From assembly GCF_000317105.1 (NCBI RefSeq), contig NC_019693.1, forward strand, positions 1,240,001 through 1,304,000: 64,000 nt of DNA, read 5' to 3'. This document shows positions 34,727-42,610 of the stretch, piece by piece (within the stretch, counting starts at the first letter, position 1; each line of letters opens with the position of its first letter). A model generated the notes under the pieces. It did not search any database and was not told the origin of the DNA. It was given only the letters and a program-made list of their open reading frames with translations. The translations under genes and the position numbers were made by a program. This stretch comes from Oscillatoria acuminata PCC 6304. Its GTDB lineage: Bacteria; Cyanobacteriota; Cyanobacteriia; Cyanobacteriales; Laspinemataceae.

Positions 34727-36052
34727 ATGGAACCGTTGAGTCTTGGAATGTTTTTGTCTCGCTCTCAAGTGCCTTCGACCTCCGCTATCCCGGAATTTTC
34801 CTTGGAAGAGACTAGACCCTTGCTGAACCCAACTCCTTCGCGATCGCAATCCCTCGCGATTGAATCAGTCTGCCGCCAACAAATTCAGCAGCTTATCGGC
34901 TATCTGCCTTTGGTCGGTGCTTGGATTATTTACTCGGATTTTGAGGCGGAACAACCTCGACGTTGGGTGGGTGAAGCGAGGGGCGATCGCCCTGAATTTA
35001 ATGAGGAGGAGTTATCTTACCTAAAGTCTGAGGTTTGGTTACCTGATGAGTTGCCGGTTGATCGTCTGTCTCAACTTAATGCTTATTATGTTTACCCCCT
35101 TCCTCCCTTAGCTGCTGGGGGTTCTACCGAGTATTTCCCCAAGATCGACTTAGGTCGGTTATCCGATTGTCTCTCTCCTTTGATTGTTCCCCCTGGCGAT
35201 CGCTCTGGATCTGTAGCGCAGAAGGTCCCCCCTCAGAATCATCCCTCTTGTGCCCTTGCTCAAAGCCGTTCCTATCTCCTGTTATGGTCTACAGAATCTC
35301 TCTCTCCCTTCCAGGTAGAATTTGTGGAACAACAGATGCCTATGCTCCACCATTATCTCCGGGGTGCAGTCGTCTCCAACCAACAATCTTCTGAACTTCA
35401 ATTACTGCGGCAATCTCTCTATAAGGCGGAACATCAACTGCGGAATTCTCTGGCTCTGATTAGCCTTTATGCTGAAACCCTTTGTCTGGGATTACCAACG
35501 GGTTCGTTTCAAGAACAAGCTACAGTCATTCGGGAATCGGTGAGTGAACTCAGTGCTAACTTGACTACTTTACTCAATTGTGGTAAACCGGCTCATAAAT
35601 TGCCGGAACAGCGCCATGATTTACGCCAGATTGTCGAGGAAACCCTTAAATTGATGCAACCTAAATTGCAGAAAAAAGATATCAAGGTTAAGGCTTCTAA
35701 AATTTCGGTGATGCTACCCATAGATCGGTGGCAAATCAAACAGGTATTTGAGAATCTCTTGAATAATGCGATCGCTTTTAGTCCCCTCGGTAGCCGGATT
35801 ACTTGCGAGTGGCAAGTTTTTTATCATGAGGTGCTAGTCTCCCTGAGCGATCAGGGTCCGGGCCTTTCCCGAGAAGACCTACAACAGGCATTTACCCCTT
35901 TTTATACCCGACGACCTGGGGGAACCGGATTGGGGTTACCCATCGCCAAAAAAATTATCCTTGACCATCAAGGCAGCATTTGGGTCCAAAATCATCCCGA
36001 AAGTGGGGCGCTTTTTTCGTTTACCTTGCCCCGTCATCCTCAATTGGATTAG
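34727..36052 (+). CDS. Sensor histidine kinase
   Basis: About 441 residues from the ATG at 34727 (AGTAGG close upstream); the TTG at 34661 is less likely. Residues ~50-210 form a cytoplasmic, GAF-like sensing region with no membrane helix (VESVCRQQIQQLIGYLPLVGA; DFEAEQPRRWVGEA). The dimerisation helix carries His236 in KAEHQLRNSLALISLYAETL. The ATPase domain shows N-box ENLLNNAIAFSP, G1 SDQGPGLS, and G2 GGTGLGLPIAKKI. A NarL-type response regulator follows on the same strand. The pair is inserted between the two arms of the injection-system locus. Confidence 0.9.
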   Translation: MEPLSLGMFLSRSQVPSTSAIPEFSLEETRPLLNPTPSRSQSLAIESVCRQQIQQLIGYLPLVGAWIIYSDFEAEQPRRWVGEARGDRPEFNEEELSYLKSEVWLPDELPVDRLSQLNAYYVYPLPPLAAGGSTEYFPKIDLGRLSDCLSPLIVPPGDRSGSVAQKVPPQNHPSCALAQSRSYLLLWSTESLSPFQVEFVEQQMPMLHHYLRGAVVSNQQSSELQLLRQSLYKAEHQLRNSLALISLYAETLCLGLPTGSFQEQATVIRESVSELSANLTTLLNCGKPAHKLPEQRHDLRQIVEETLKLMQPKLQKKDIKVKASKISVMLPIDRWQIKQVFENLLNNAIAFSPLGSRITCEWQVFYHEVLVSLSDQGPGLSREDLQQAFTPFYTRRPGGTGLGLPIAKKIILDHQGSIWVQNHPESGALFSFTLPRHPQLD

Positions 36053-36239
36053 AAAATTTCAGTTGAGGAGAATTAATAAATTTGGGGGCATTTAAAACTG
36101 AAAAAACCAGGATTAATTTAATTTATTTTTGCCTCCTGCAAGCCTTCTTTCAACTTTATTTCAACTTCATTTGTCAATCATTAAATTACCGGATTTCTCA
36201 ACAATTACTCTCTTGTTTTTTAGAAAAAACCATAAAGCT

Positions 36240-36917
36240 ATGATGACACCTCAGTTAGTTTCCATTCTACTGGTTGATGATGATCCAATATTTCGTCATG
36301 GATTAAAAACTCTGCTGAGTTTTTACAATAATAACGGTTTGTTTAGGATGGACGTGGTTGGGGAGGCGGCTTCAGTAGATCAAGCCTTAAAGGTCACTTC
36401 CCAGCAACATCCCGCTTTAATATTACTGGATTTAGAATTAGCTCAAACTGATGGGATTGAAGCATTGCTACAATTGCGGGAACAATCTTTTCCAGGTAAG
36501 GCAATTGTCTTATCAGCCCATCATGAAGATGAAGCGGTATTTAGGTCCATGCAAGCAGGGGCGCGGGGGTATGTGTTTAAAGAATCTGTGGCGAAACAAC
36601 TCTGGGATGCCATTGCTACGGTTATGAAGGATGAAGTCTATTTAGCCCCGGAGGTTGCTACGAGTTTTTTCCGCATCTTTCATTTTTATTCCGGTCATTC
36701 TTTGCAAGGGTGTAAAAATATCCGCTTAACCGATCGCGAACGGGAAGTTTTAGAATGGTTAGTCAAAGGGGCTTCCAATGAGGAAATCGCCCGTCACCTT
36801 TATGTTACGGTGGCAACAGTTAAAGCCCACTTAACGGCTATTTTTGAAAAACTCGGCGTCAGCAGTCGAACTCAAGCCATTGTCAAGGCATTAAAAGTCG
36901 GGTTAGTTGCTAGTTAA
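36240..36917 (+). CDS. NarL/FixJ-type response regulator
   Basis: About 225 residues from the ATG at 36240; an extension to 36129 reads through a hydrophobic, poorly coding stretch. The receiver has the acidic cluster LLVDDDPIF, the phospho-acceptor Asp64 (LILLDLELAQTDG), the Thr/Ser position in VLSAHH and Lys in FKESVAKQL. The LuxR-type helix-turn-helix lies at ~158-215 (LTDREREVLEWLVKGASNEE, ATVKAHLTAIFEKLGVSSR). It is most likely the partner of the kinase encoded just upstream. Control of the adjoining contractile injection genes is suggested by position only. Confidence 0.92.
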   Translation: MMTPQLVSILLVDDDPIFRHGLKTLLSFYNNNGLFRMDVVGEAASVDQALKVTSQQHPALILLDLELAQTDGIEALLQLREQSFPGKAIVLSAHHEDEAVFRSMQAGARGYVFKESVAKQLWDAIATVMKDEVYLAPEVATSFFRIFHFYSGHSLQGCKNIRLTDREREVLEWLVKGASNEEIARHLYVTVATVKAHLTAIFEKLGVSSRTQAIVKALKVGLVAS

Positions 36918-36935
36918 TCTCCCTGGGAACAATTC

Positions 36936-37000
36936 AGAAACCGGGTGTCTTGCCTCAATTTGGGTGATGTAGCCACAGTTGACGCAGAAACCCGGTTTCT
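36936..37000. repeat. Two copies of the dispersed AGAAACCCGGTTTCT palindrome
   Basis: 36986-37000 is the perfect 15-base form; 36936-36950 is a degenerate copy (AGAAACCGGGTGTCT). Similar sequences occur at ~4041, ~13828 and ~25096. They lie in the convergent spacer after the response regulator and could act as weak hairpins. Confidence 0.7.
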
Positions 37001-37100
37001 CGCCCCTAGGTTCCTTGTCTCAATCTGAGTTAGATATGTTGTGAGAAAATCAGGTTTTTAAATACTTCCCAACCCCTGTTTTATGGGCATTCCAGGACAA

Positions 37101-38174
37101 TTACCGCCGTTGACACAGAATCCACCGCAACTCCATCGGGGGTTTCCCTTGGTTGTGTAAGGGAAATAAATTTTCACCCTGACACCATTTGATAAACCAT
37201 CCGGTTGGCGGCCATGCGGCGACTGGGAGATGTTCCCGTTCATACTCTAAAACTGACTCATCGGATAAGACGGTTAGGGGCAATCTCTCCATTGCTGCGG
37301 CAAGTTCTGACCGGGTAAAAATACAGGACCAAGTGACTTGAGAGAGTTCTCGGGTGAGGTTGTCTGGTTGATAGTCATCCACGGCTAAGAACAGACTAAA
37401 TAACAATAAACCCCCCGGACGTAAGGTATCGCAAATTCGGGCGAACAACTGGCGGAGGCGATCGCCGGACCCAAAATGGGAGGCAATTACTTCACAGAGT
37501 ATCACCCCTTGATAATAGGCGGGTTGTAGCTTGACTTGGCGATCGAGGATATCCCCCAGAATTCCTCGGACTGGCAGTTTCTGTTTTTGGGCTGCCTCTT
37601 GGATTTGTTCGATAAATGCTGGGGTTAACTCCACGGCATCCACGGGATAACCCCGTTGGGCTAAGGGCAGGGTATTTCTACCCGTTCCGGCCCCAATATC
37701 TAAGATGGGGGAATCAGCAGGATCTGCAAATTGGGCAGCGATTGCCATAACTTTGGCATCGGGATGGGTGCCAAATAAGGGGGGTTCCCGTTGTTTTACC
37801 CAATCCTGGTACTGATCGGCGACGGAGGAAATAAACGGCTTGAGTGTCAGGGTCACCCCCTGGGGACTCGGTTCATAAGTAAAAATTAATTTGGAATGGG
37901 GAGAGGTGGCAAATCCAGAGATTAACTGGTTTTCCAGTTCTTTCGGCAGTTTGGCGAGGGTGGAGGGTTCGATGACGCTGTTGAAACTACTCAACAAGGC
38001 GGCGATCTGTTGCAGATACAGTTGCAACAATTCAGGAACACAGGGAAACAGGATTTCGCCTCTGGCCTGAAACTGGCCTTGCAGGTGTTGGAAGTGTTTC
38101 TCGTGAATCTGGGGTGAAGGTTGGGGGATGGGTTTGTGGGTAAGGGCAGAAGATGGGGTTTTGTTAGGCAACAT
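37101..38174 (-). CDS. SAM-dependent methyltransferase, tandem copy 3
   Basis: 357 residues. A ~170-residue N-terminal domain particular to this trio (FQARGEILFPCVPELLQLYL, then a region ending in EPPLFGTHPDAKV) precedes a class I methyltransferase fold. Motif I is ILDIGAGTGRNTLPLAQRG, followed by VDAVELTPAFIEQIQ (the acidic residue binding the SAM ribose). LLLFSLFLAVDDYQPD lies near the end of the fold. The C-terminus ends MELRWILCQRR. It is the last of three adjacent paralogues with 21-63-base gaps, likely one operon. Their substrate is unknown; the location between the two arms of the injection system is notable. Confidence 0.82.
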   Translation of the reverse strand: MLPNKTPSSALTHKPIPQPSPQIHEKHFQHLQGQFQARGEILFPCVPELLQLYLQQIAALLSSFNSVIEPSTLAKLPKELENQLISGFATSPHSKLIFTYEPSPQGVTLTLKPFISSVADQYQDWVKQREPPLFGTHPDAKVMAIAAQFADPADSPILDIGAGTGRNTLPLAQRGYPVDAVELTPAFIEQIQEAAQKQKLPVRGILGDILDRQVKLQPAYYQGVILCEVIASHFGSGDRLRQLFARICDTLRPGGLLLFSLFLAVDDYQPDNLTRELSQVTWSCIFTRSELAAAMERLPLTVLSDESVLEYEREHLPVAAWPPTGWFIKWCQGENLFPLHNQGKPPMELRWILCQRR

Positions 38175-38195
38175 CAGGGTTAGGGGGTGGAGGGG

Positions 38196-39311
38196 TTACA
38201 AACGACGGCAGAGAATCCAGCGCAATTCGATGGGGGGGAAGGCGTTGGGGAGATGGAACATATTTCGGCCTTGGGACCAGGTGGGATACCAACTGGTGGG
38301 GGGCCATGCGGAGGCGGGGAGATGGTCCCGTTCGTATTCAAAGGCGGATTCGTCGGATAAGAGTTGCAGGGGGAGGTTCTCCATTGCGGTGGCCAGTTCG
38401 GCCCGGGTAAATAGGGTGCACCAGGAGGATTGGGAGAGTTCTACGACGAGGCGATCGGGTTGGTAGTCTTGGAGGGGGAGGAAGAGGTTGAATAAGATGA
38501 ATCCGCCGGTGAGTACGGCGTCACTGAGTTTGGCGAGTAGGAGGCGCAGTTCGCAGGGGTCGCGAAAATGGGAGATGACTTCGGAGACGATCGCCAGTTG
38601 GTAGTAGGCGGGGGGCAGTTTCAGGGGGCGATCGAGGATGTTCCCCGGGATGACTCGCAGGGGTAAGTTTTGGTGATGGGCGGTTGCTTGTAGGTCCTGG
38701 ATGAAGATGGGGGCGAGTTCTACGGCATCTACGGGATGACCCCGTTGGGCCAGGGGAATGCTATTGCGGCCTGTCCCGGCCCCAATGTCTACGATGGGGG
38801 CATTGGCGGGATTGTCAAATTGGGCGGCAATGGCAGTCGCCTTGGCATCAGGATAGGCCCCGAACAGGGGCGGTTCTTTGGTTTTGACCCACTTTTGATA
38901 TTCTTCCGCCAGTCCGGGAGTCAACAAAGAGACTTGGAATTTTAACTGGGAACTGTCATGGGGTTGGGGTTCGTAGGTGAGGACAATTTTGGCATGAGGG
39001 GAGGTTTCAAATCCCTCCTGCAATTTCCTCCATAGACTTTGGGAGAGGTGAGTTACCCCATCATGGTCCAGGGTTTGCCCGAGGGCGTTCAATAGTTGGG
39101 CAATGGAGTTGAGGTAATGTTCCAAGAGGGCGGGGATACAAGGCATGATGATTTGACCGCGCCCTTGAAATCGATGTTGGAGTTGGACAAGGGGTCCTGG
39201 TTGCAGGGTGGGGGGGTTAGTCAACGGCTGGTTTTCAGGGGTGGGAGAATCTATTACGGGGTCGGAATACATGATGGGATGGGGATTTACAAGGGTTTGC
39301 ACAGTATCCAA
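38196..39311 (-). CDS. SAM-dependent methyltransferase, tandem copy 2
   Basis: 371 residues with the same two-part architecture: FQGRGQIIMPCIPALLEHYL near the N-terminus, WVKTKEPPLFGAYPDAKATA, motif I VDIGAGTGRNSIPLAQRGHP, VDAVELAPIFIQDLQ, and the conserved ending IELRWILCRRL. The N-terminal ~40 residues are Pro/Thr-rich and variable. Conservation is strongest in the SAM-binding half and in the WPPTSWY segment before the C-terminus. The middle member of the tandem triplet. Confidence 0.82.
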   Translation of the reverse strand: MDTVQTLVNPHPIMYSDPVIDSPTPENQPLTNPPTLQPGPLVQLQHRFQGRGQIIMPCIPALLEHYLNSIAQLLNALGQTLDHDGVTHLSQSLWRKLQEGFETSPHAKIVLTYEPQPHDSSQLKFQVSLLTPGLAEEYQKWVKTKEPPLFGAYPDAKATAIAAQFDNPANAPIVDIGAGTGRNSIPLAQRGHPVDAVELAPIFIQDLQATAHHQNLPLRVIPGNILDRPLKLPPAYYQLAIVSEVISHFRDPCELRLLLAKLSDAVLTGGFILFNLFLPLQDYQPDRLVVELSQSSWCTLFTRAELATAMENLPLQLLSDESAFEYERDHLPASAWPPTSWYPTWSQGRNMFHLPNAFPPIELRWILCRRL

Positions 39312-39374
39312 GGCATTGGATCTGGGGTGGGAAAAAAACTATTATGGGGTAGGAATAGAGGATGGCAAGGGCAG

Positions 39375-40451
39375 TTACAAGCGTTTGCAGAGTATCCAGC
39401 GCAATTCCATCGCGGTTTGGTCTGGGGGGGTGAGTAATAATTCCCGTCCGGTTGCCCAGTTGAGAAAGGATTCATGGGGAGGCCATGTTTCTTCGGGGCG
39501 ATGGGTTTGTTCATAGTTGACCCAGGACTCATCGGAAATCAGTTCTAGGGGCAATCCGGCCATTGCAGTGGCGAGGTCCGATCGCGTGAATAGGCAGGAC
39601 CAGTTGACTTGCGACATCTGGCGGGTGACTGGATCGGGTTCGTAGTCTTCGGTGGCAAGAAAGAGGCTAAATAGGACTGAACCGCCGGTCTGGAGGACAT
39701 CACAGATTTTGACGAGGAACAGGCGCAGGCGATCGCGATCGAAGCAAAACAGGGGGAGGGTTTCGGTGGCGATCGCGAGTTGATACTGTCCCAAGGGCAT
39801 TCGGACCAGGGGATTGAAGATATCTCCAGCAGTCACGGTGATGGGTAATCCCGTTTGTTCGGCAATCTGTTGGAGGCGATCGCCATAGGGAGGGACTAAT
39901 TCCAAGGCATCCACGGGATGACCCCGTTGTGCCAAGGCTAAGGTATTCCGTCCGGTGGCAGCCCCGATGTCCAAAACTGAGGCAGTCTTGGGGTCTTCTA
40001 TTAACTCAGCAATCTCCAAAACTTTGGCATCGGGAGTCATGCCAAACCAGGGTTGTTCGTTCTGGTTCATCCACTCCTGATATTCCTCAATATCCGATAA
40101 AACAGAGACGGAAAATTCAAAGGTTAATCCAGTTTTTGGGGGGTCTGCCGGATGGTATTTGAGTCTGAGGCGGGCATGGGGAGATAAGGCAAACCCCTCT
40201 TCTAACTTTTTGTCCAAAATTTGATAAAGTTGATTTCGTTCCGCTTCTTGGAAGGGGATGGCTAAACTATCGAATAGAGACCCAATTCGATGACGGTAAT
40301 ACTCTGCCATTGCTGGAACTCCGGGCATAATCAGTTCGCCAACGGTTTCCAGTCTTTGGTTAAAACTGGTCAGCATCGCTTGCAAGAGTACATCAGGGTC
40401 CGTGATCACTGGCACCGAAGCAGTTGGGTGGTTGGGATTTTGCGATGTCAT
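39375..40451 (-). CDS. SAM-dependent methyltransferase, tandem copy 1
   Basis: 358 residues and the first gene of the triplet in transcription order. Its N-terminal domain begins NQRLETVGELIMPGVPAMAE; the SAM site is LDIGAATGRNTLALAQRGHP, with Ala-Ala in place of the Gly-Ala of the other copies, and VDALELVPPYGDRLQ. It ends MELRWILCKRL, as the others. Three diverged but alignable copies suggest paralogues with different targets rather than a recent dosage duplication. Neither DNA nor protein methylation motifs (for example NPPY) are visible, so a small-molecule or protein substrate is possible. Confidence 0.82.
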   Translation of the reverse strand: MTSQNPNHPTASVPVITDPDVLLQAMLTSFNQRLETVGELIMPGVPAMAEYYRHRIGSLFDSLAIPFQEAERNQLYQILDKKLEEGFALSPHARLRLKYHPADPPKTGLTFEFSVSVLSDIEEYQEWMNQNEQPWFGMTPDAKVLEIAELIEDPKTASVLDIGAATGRNTLALAQRGHPVDALELVPPYGDRLQQIAEQTGLPITVTAGDIFNPLVRMPLGQYQLAIATETLPLFCFDRDRLRLFLVKICDVLQTGGSVLFSLFLATEDYEPDPVTRQMSQVNWSCLFTRSDLATAMAGLPLELISDESWVNYEQTHRPEETWPPHESFLNWATGRELLLTPPDQTAMELRWILCKRL

Positions 40452-40921
40452 GGGGTTATCAAGTTTAAAGTCTGTGGATCAACGGTCGGGTGAACGGGGT
40501 GCGATCGCCTCCTCTAGGGTGATCCAGATCCGTTCCTCGTTCCCTGAGTTAGCCGGGGAACGTACAAATTGGAGGAACTGCCTCCTCGTCAAGGTATCAA
40601 TTAAATCCGCAACAACTTACTTGTTTTAAGCTGAGACTACCCAGGGGCGATCGCCTCTCGATTGGCACATTTTTCTAAGCTGATCTGACACCCCCGTATC
40701 CCTGAAAAGTTTACCTCAATTTTTCCAAGATGGATAAAATTTAAACTTTGCTTAAGTTTTGTCAGTCTCTGCCTCTGAATCGGTTATCTTCAGAAAATTC
40801 CGGCCTGATTTTCATCAAAAATCTCCCCAGCGGTTGTGTTAAACTCAACCTGATGAGTTGACCCCGATTCACCTATTAGACTCAATCCTCATTTTAGTAT
40901 CAGCCCAGAGTGCATAATAAT
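40452..40921. other. Non-coding divergent spacer upstream of the plus-strand arm
   Basis: About 470 bases between the methyltransferase triplet (minus) and the second DUF4255 gene (plus). No gene was recognised. It becomes AT-rich after 40730 and presumably contains promoters for both units. Confidence 0.5.
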
Positions 40922-42262
40922 ATGAGCAATTATCTGGCTATTGCCACCGTGACTGCCTGTTTACAACGAATGTTACAGTCTTCTGTGCAATTAGATTTAG
41001 ATGGTGCAAGAGTCACCACCGTTCGCCCCAATAATTTAGGCAGCGGGACTCCGGAAAAGGGAGTTAATCTTTATATGTACCAAGTCTCCCTCAATCCCGT
41101 GTGGCAAAAGAATGCAGAAGTCCGGATGCGAAGTACCCGGGATGCGGGGGCGAAGAAATCCCGGACCGCATTAGATTTGCATTATATTCTCAGTTTCTAC
41201 GGCAATGAAACAGAATTAGAACCGCAACGACTGTTAGGCAGTGTGGTGAAAATTTTGAGCGATCGCACCACCTTGACCCGAGAAACCATTTACGAAACTC
41301 TGGCTGATTCTAGCTATCCCTATTTAACCGATTCTAATTTGGCGGACCAAACCGAAGAAATTTGCTTTAGTCCGATGGATTTATCCTTAGAAGATTTATC
41401 AAAAGTTTGGTCAGTCTTTTTTCAAACGCCTTATAGTATTTCCTTGGTATATAAAGCAACGGTGGTGATGATTGAAGGAGAAGAAGCGGCGTATCGAGCT
41501 TTACCTGTGCGCGAACGTGCTCTTAGTGGCGTTATTCCCTTTATCAATCGCCCCCTGGTGGAACAAGTGGTCTCTCGTGCGGGAAAATTTGAGCCGATTC
41601 TAGCCAATAGTACCCTAATCATTCGTGGCAAAAGCCTCAACAATAAACAGACAAAAGTGCGGATTAGTGGGGTGGAAATTACCCCTCAATCCGTCAACGA
41701 AACTGAGCTATTAGTTCCCCTTGCTTTAACTCCGGATAACTCTCTCAAAGCTGGGGTACAGAGTTTACAGGTGATTCATCATGTCTCTACCGAATCTCGG
41801 GGAGAAAATGGCAACGGATGGCAGGGAGAATGGACTCATGAAACCGCGACCCAAACCTTATCCAAACCGACGGTATTTTCTCAAACTTTAGAATCGAATG
41901 CCATTCCGTTTATTTTACGTCCTGTGGTGACAAAAGTGACGGTTTCTAAATTGGAAGGAAAGGACGAAGATGTGCGATCGGCTCAAATTAAGGTCCGGGT
42001 CAATCTCAACCTGGGCAAACAGCAGCGGATTGTGTTAATTTTGAATGAAAAATCAACTCAAAATCCGGCTGCCTATATGTTTGAAGCACCCAACCGTCAT
42101 CGGGATGGGATGATGGTGACGATTCCGGTTAAAAATGTGAAACCGGGTGAGTATTTGGTGCGGTTACAGGTGGATGGAGCGGAAAGTATTCTGAATGTGG
42201 ATTCGGATCCGAACAGTCCTAATTTTAATCGTTATACTGAGCCTAAGATGGTGATTCGGTGA
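40922..42262 (+). CDS. Long DUF4255 protein of the injection system (Pvc16-like domain plus beta-domain extension)
   Basis: About 446 residues from ATG 40922; GTG 40910 is an alternative. Residues ~5-195 are a DUF4255 domain: helix YLAIATVTACLQRMLQ, NLYMYQVSLNPVWQKN, LDLHYILSFYGNETELEPQR, VFFQTPYSISLVYKATVVMI. Residues ~215-446 are beta-rich and look like two immunoglobulin/TIG-type domains (STLIIRGKSLNNKQTKVRIS; NVKPGEYLVRLQVDGAES). The short DUF4255 protein at 34022 probably caps the tube; this longer one could be a second cap or an anchor reaching a membrane or cell-wall partner. It starts the plus-strand arm that also encodes the AAA+ ATPase. Confidence 0.78.
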   Translation: MSNYLAIATVTACLQRMLQSSVQLDLDGARVTTVRPNNLGSGTPEKGVNLYMYQVSLNPVWQKNAEVRMRSTRDAGAKKSRTALDLHYILSFYGNETELEPQRLLGSVVKILSDRTTLTRETIYETLADSSYPYLTDSNLADQTEEICFSPMDLSLEDLSKVWSVFFQTPYSISLVYKATVVMIEGEEAAYRALPVRERALSGVIPFINRPLVEQVVSRAGKFEPILANSTLIIRGKSLNNKQTKVRISGVEITPQSVNETELLVPLALTPDNSLKAGVQSLQVIHHVSTESRGENGNGWQGEWTHETATQTLSKPTVFSQTLESNAIPFILRPVVTKVTVSKLEGKDEDVRSAQIKVRVNLNLGKQQRIVLILNEKSTQNPAAYMFEAPNRHRDGMMVTIPVKNVKPGEYLVRLQVDGAESILNVDSDPNSPNFNRYTEPKMVIR

Positions 42263-42385
42263 GGGGATTGGGAACCACTGATTTCACTGATTTTCACAGA
42301 AGAGATTGGGAGGATGAATTGGATGAATTGAGATGATTGATGGATTAGGATGAAGGACAAATGACCAATAACGAAGGACAAAATC

Positions 42386-42610
42386 ATGAATGAAGAAGAG
42401 TTGAAAAAGCGGCTGAATCAAGAACTTGATATGATGAGTATCAATCAGTTAAATGAGTTAGGGAATCAAGCGGTTAAGATGGGGTTGATTGTGGGTCATG
42501 GATATCGCGGGGGAAAATATGAAATTTTGCGGAAAGGGGAAGCATTAATGATGACTCCCCAGGAAGCTCAGAGTTATTTGGAAAATTTGATTAAAGAAAT
42601 TGGTGGCTAA
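42386..42610 (+). CDS. Small protein coupled to the AAA+ ATPase gene, 74 aa
   Basis: An acidic, helical protein: LKKRLNQELDMMSINQLNEL, then VKMGLIVGHGYRGGKYEILR and a C-terminal helix TPQEAQSYLENLIKEIGG. I do not recognise a family. The stop codon directly abuts the ATG of the ATPase gene (42611), so the two are translationally coupled and likely interact. The bases just upstream carry the GGACAAATGACCAA motif also found in the sheath-tube spacer. A role as ATPase cofactor or assembly factor is only inferred from position. Confidence 0.6.
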   Translation: MNEEELKKRLNQELDMMSINQLNELGNQAVKMGLIVGHGYRGGKYEILRKGEALMMTPQEAQSYLENLIKEIGG

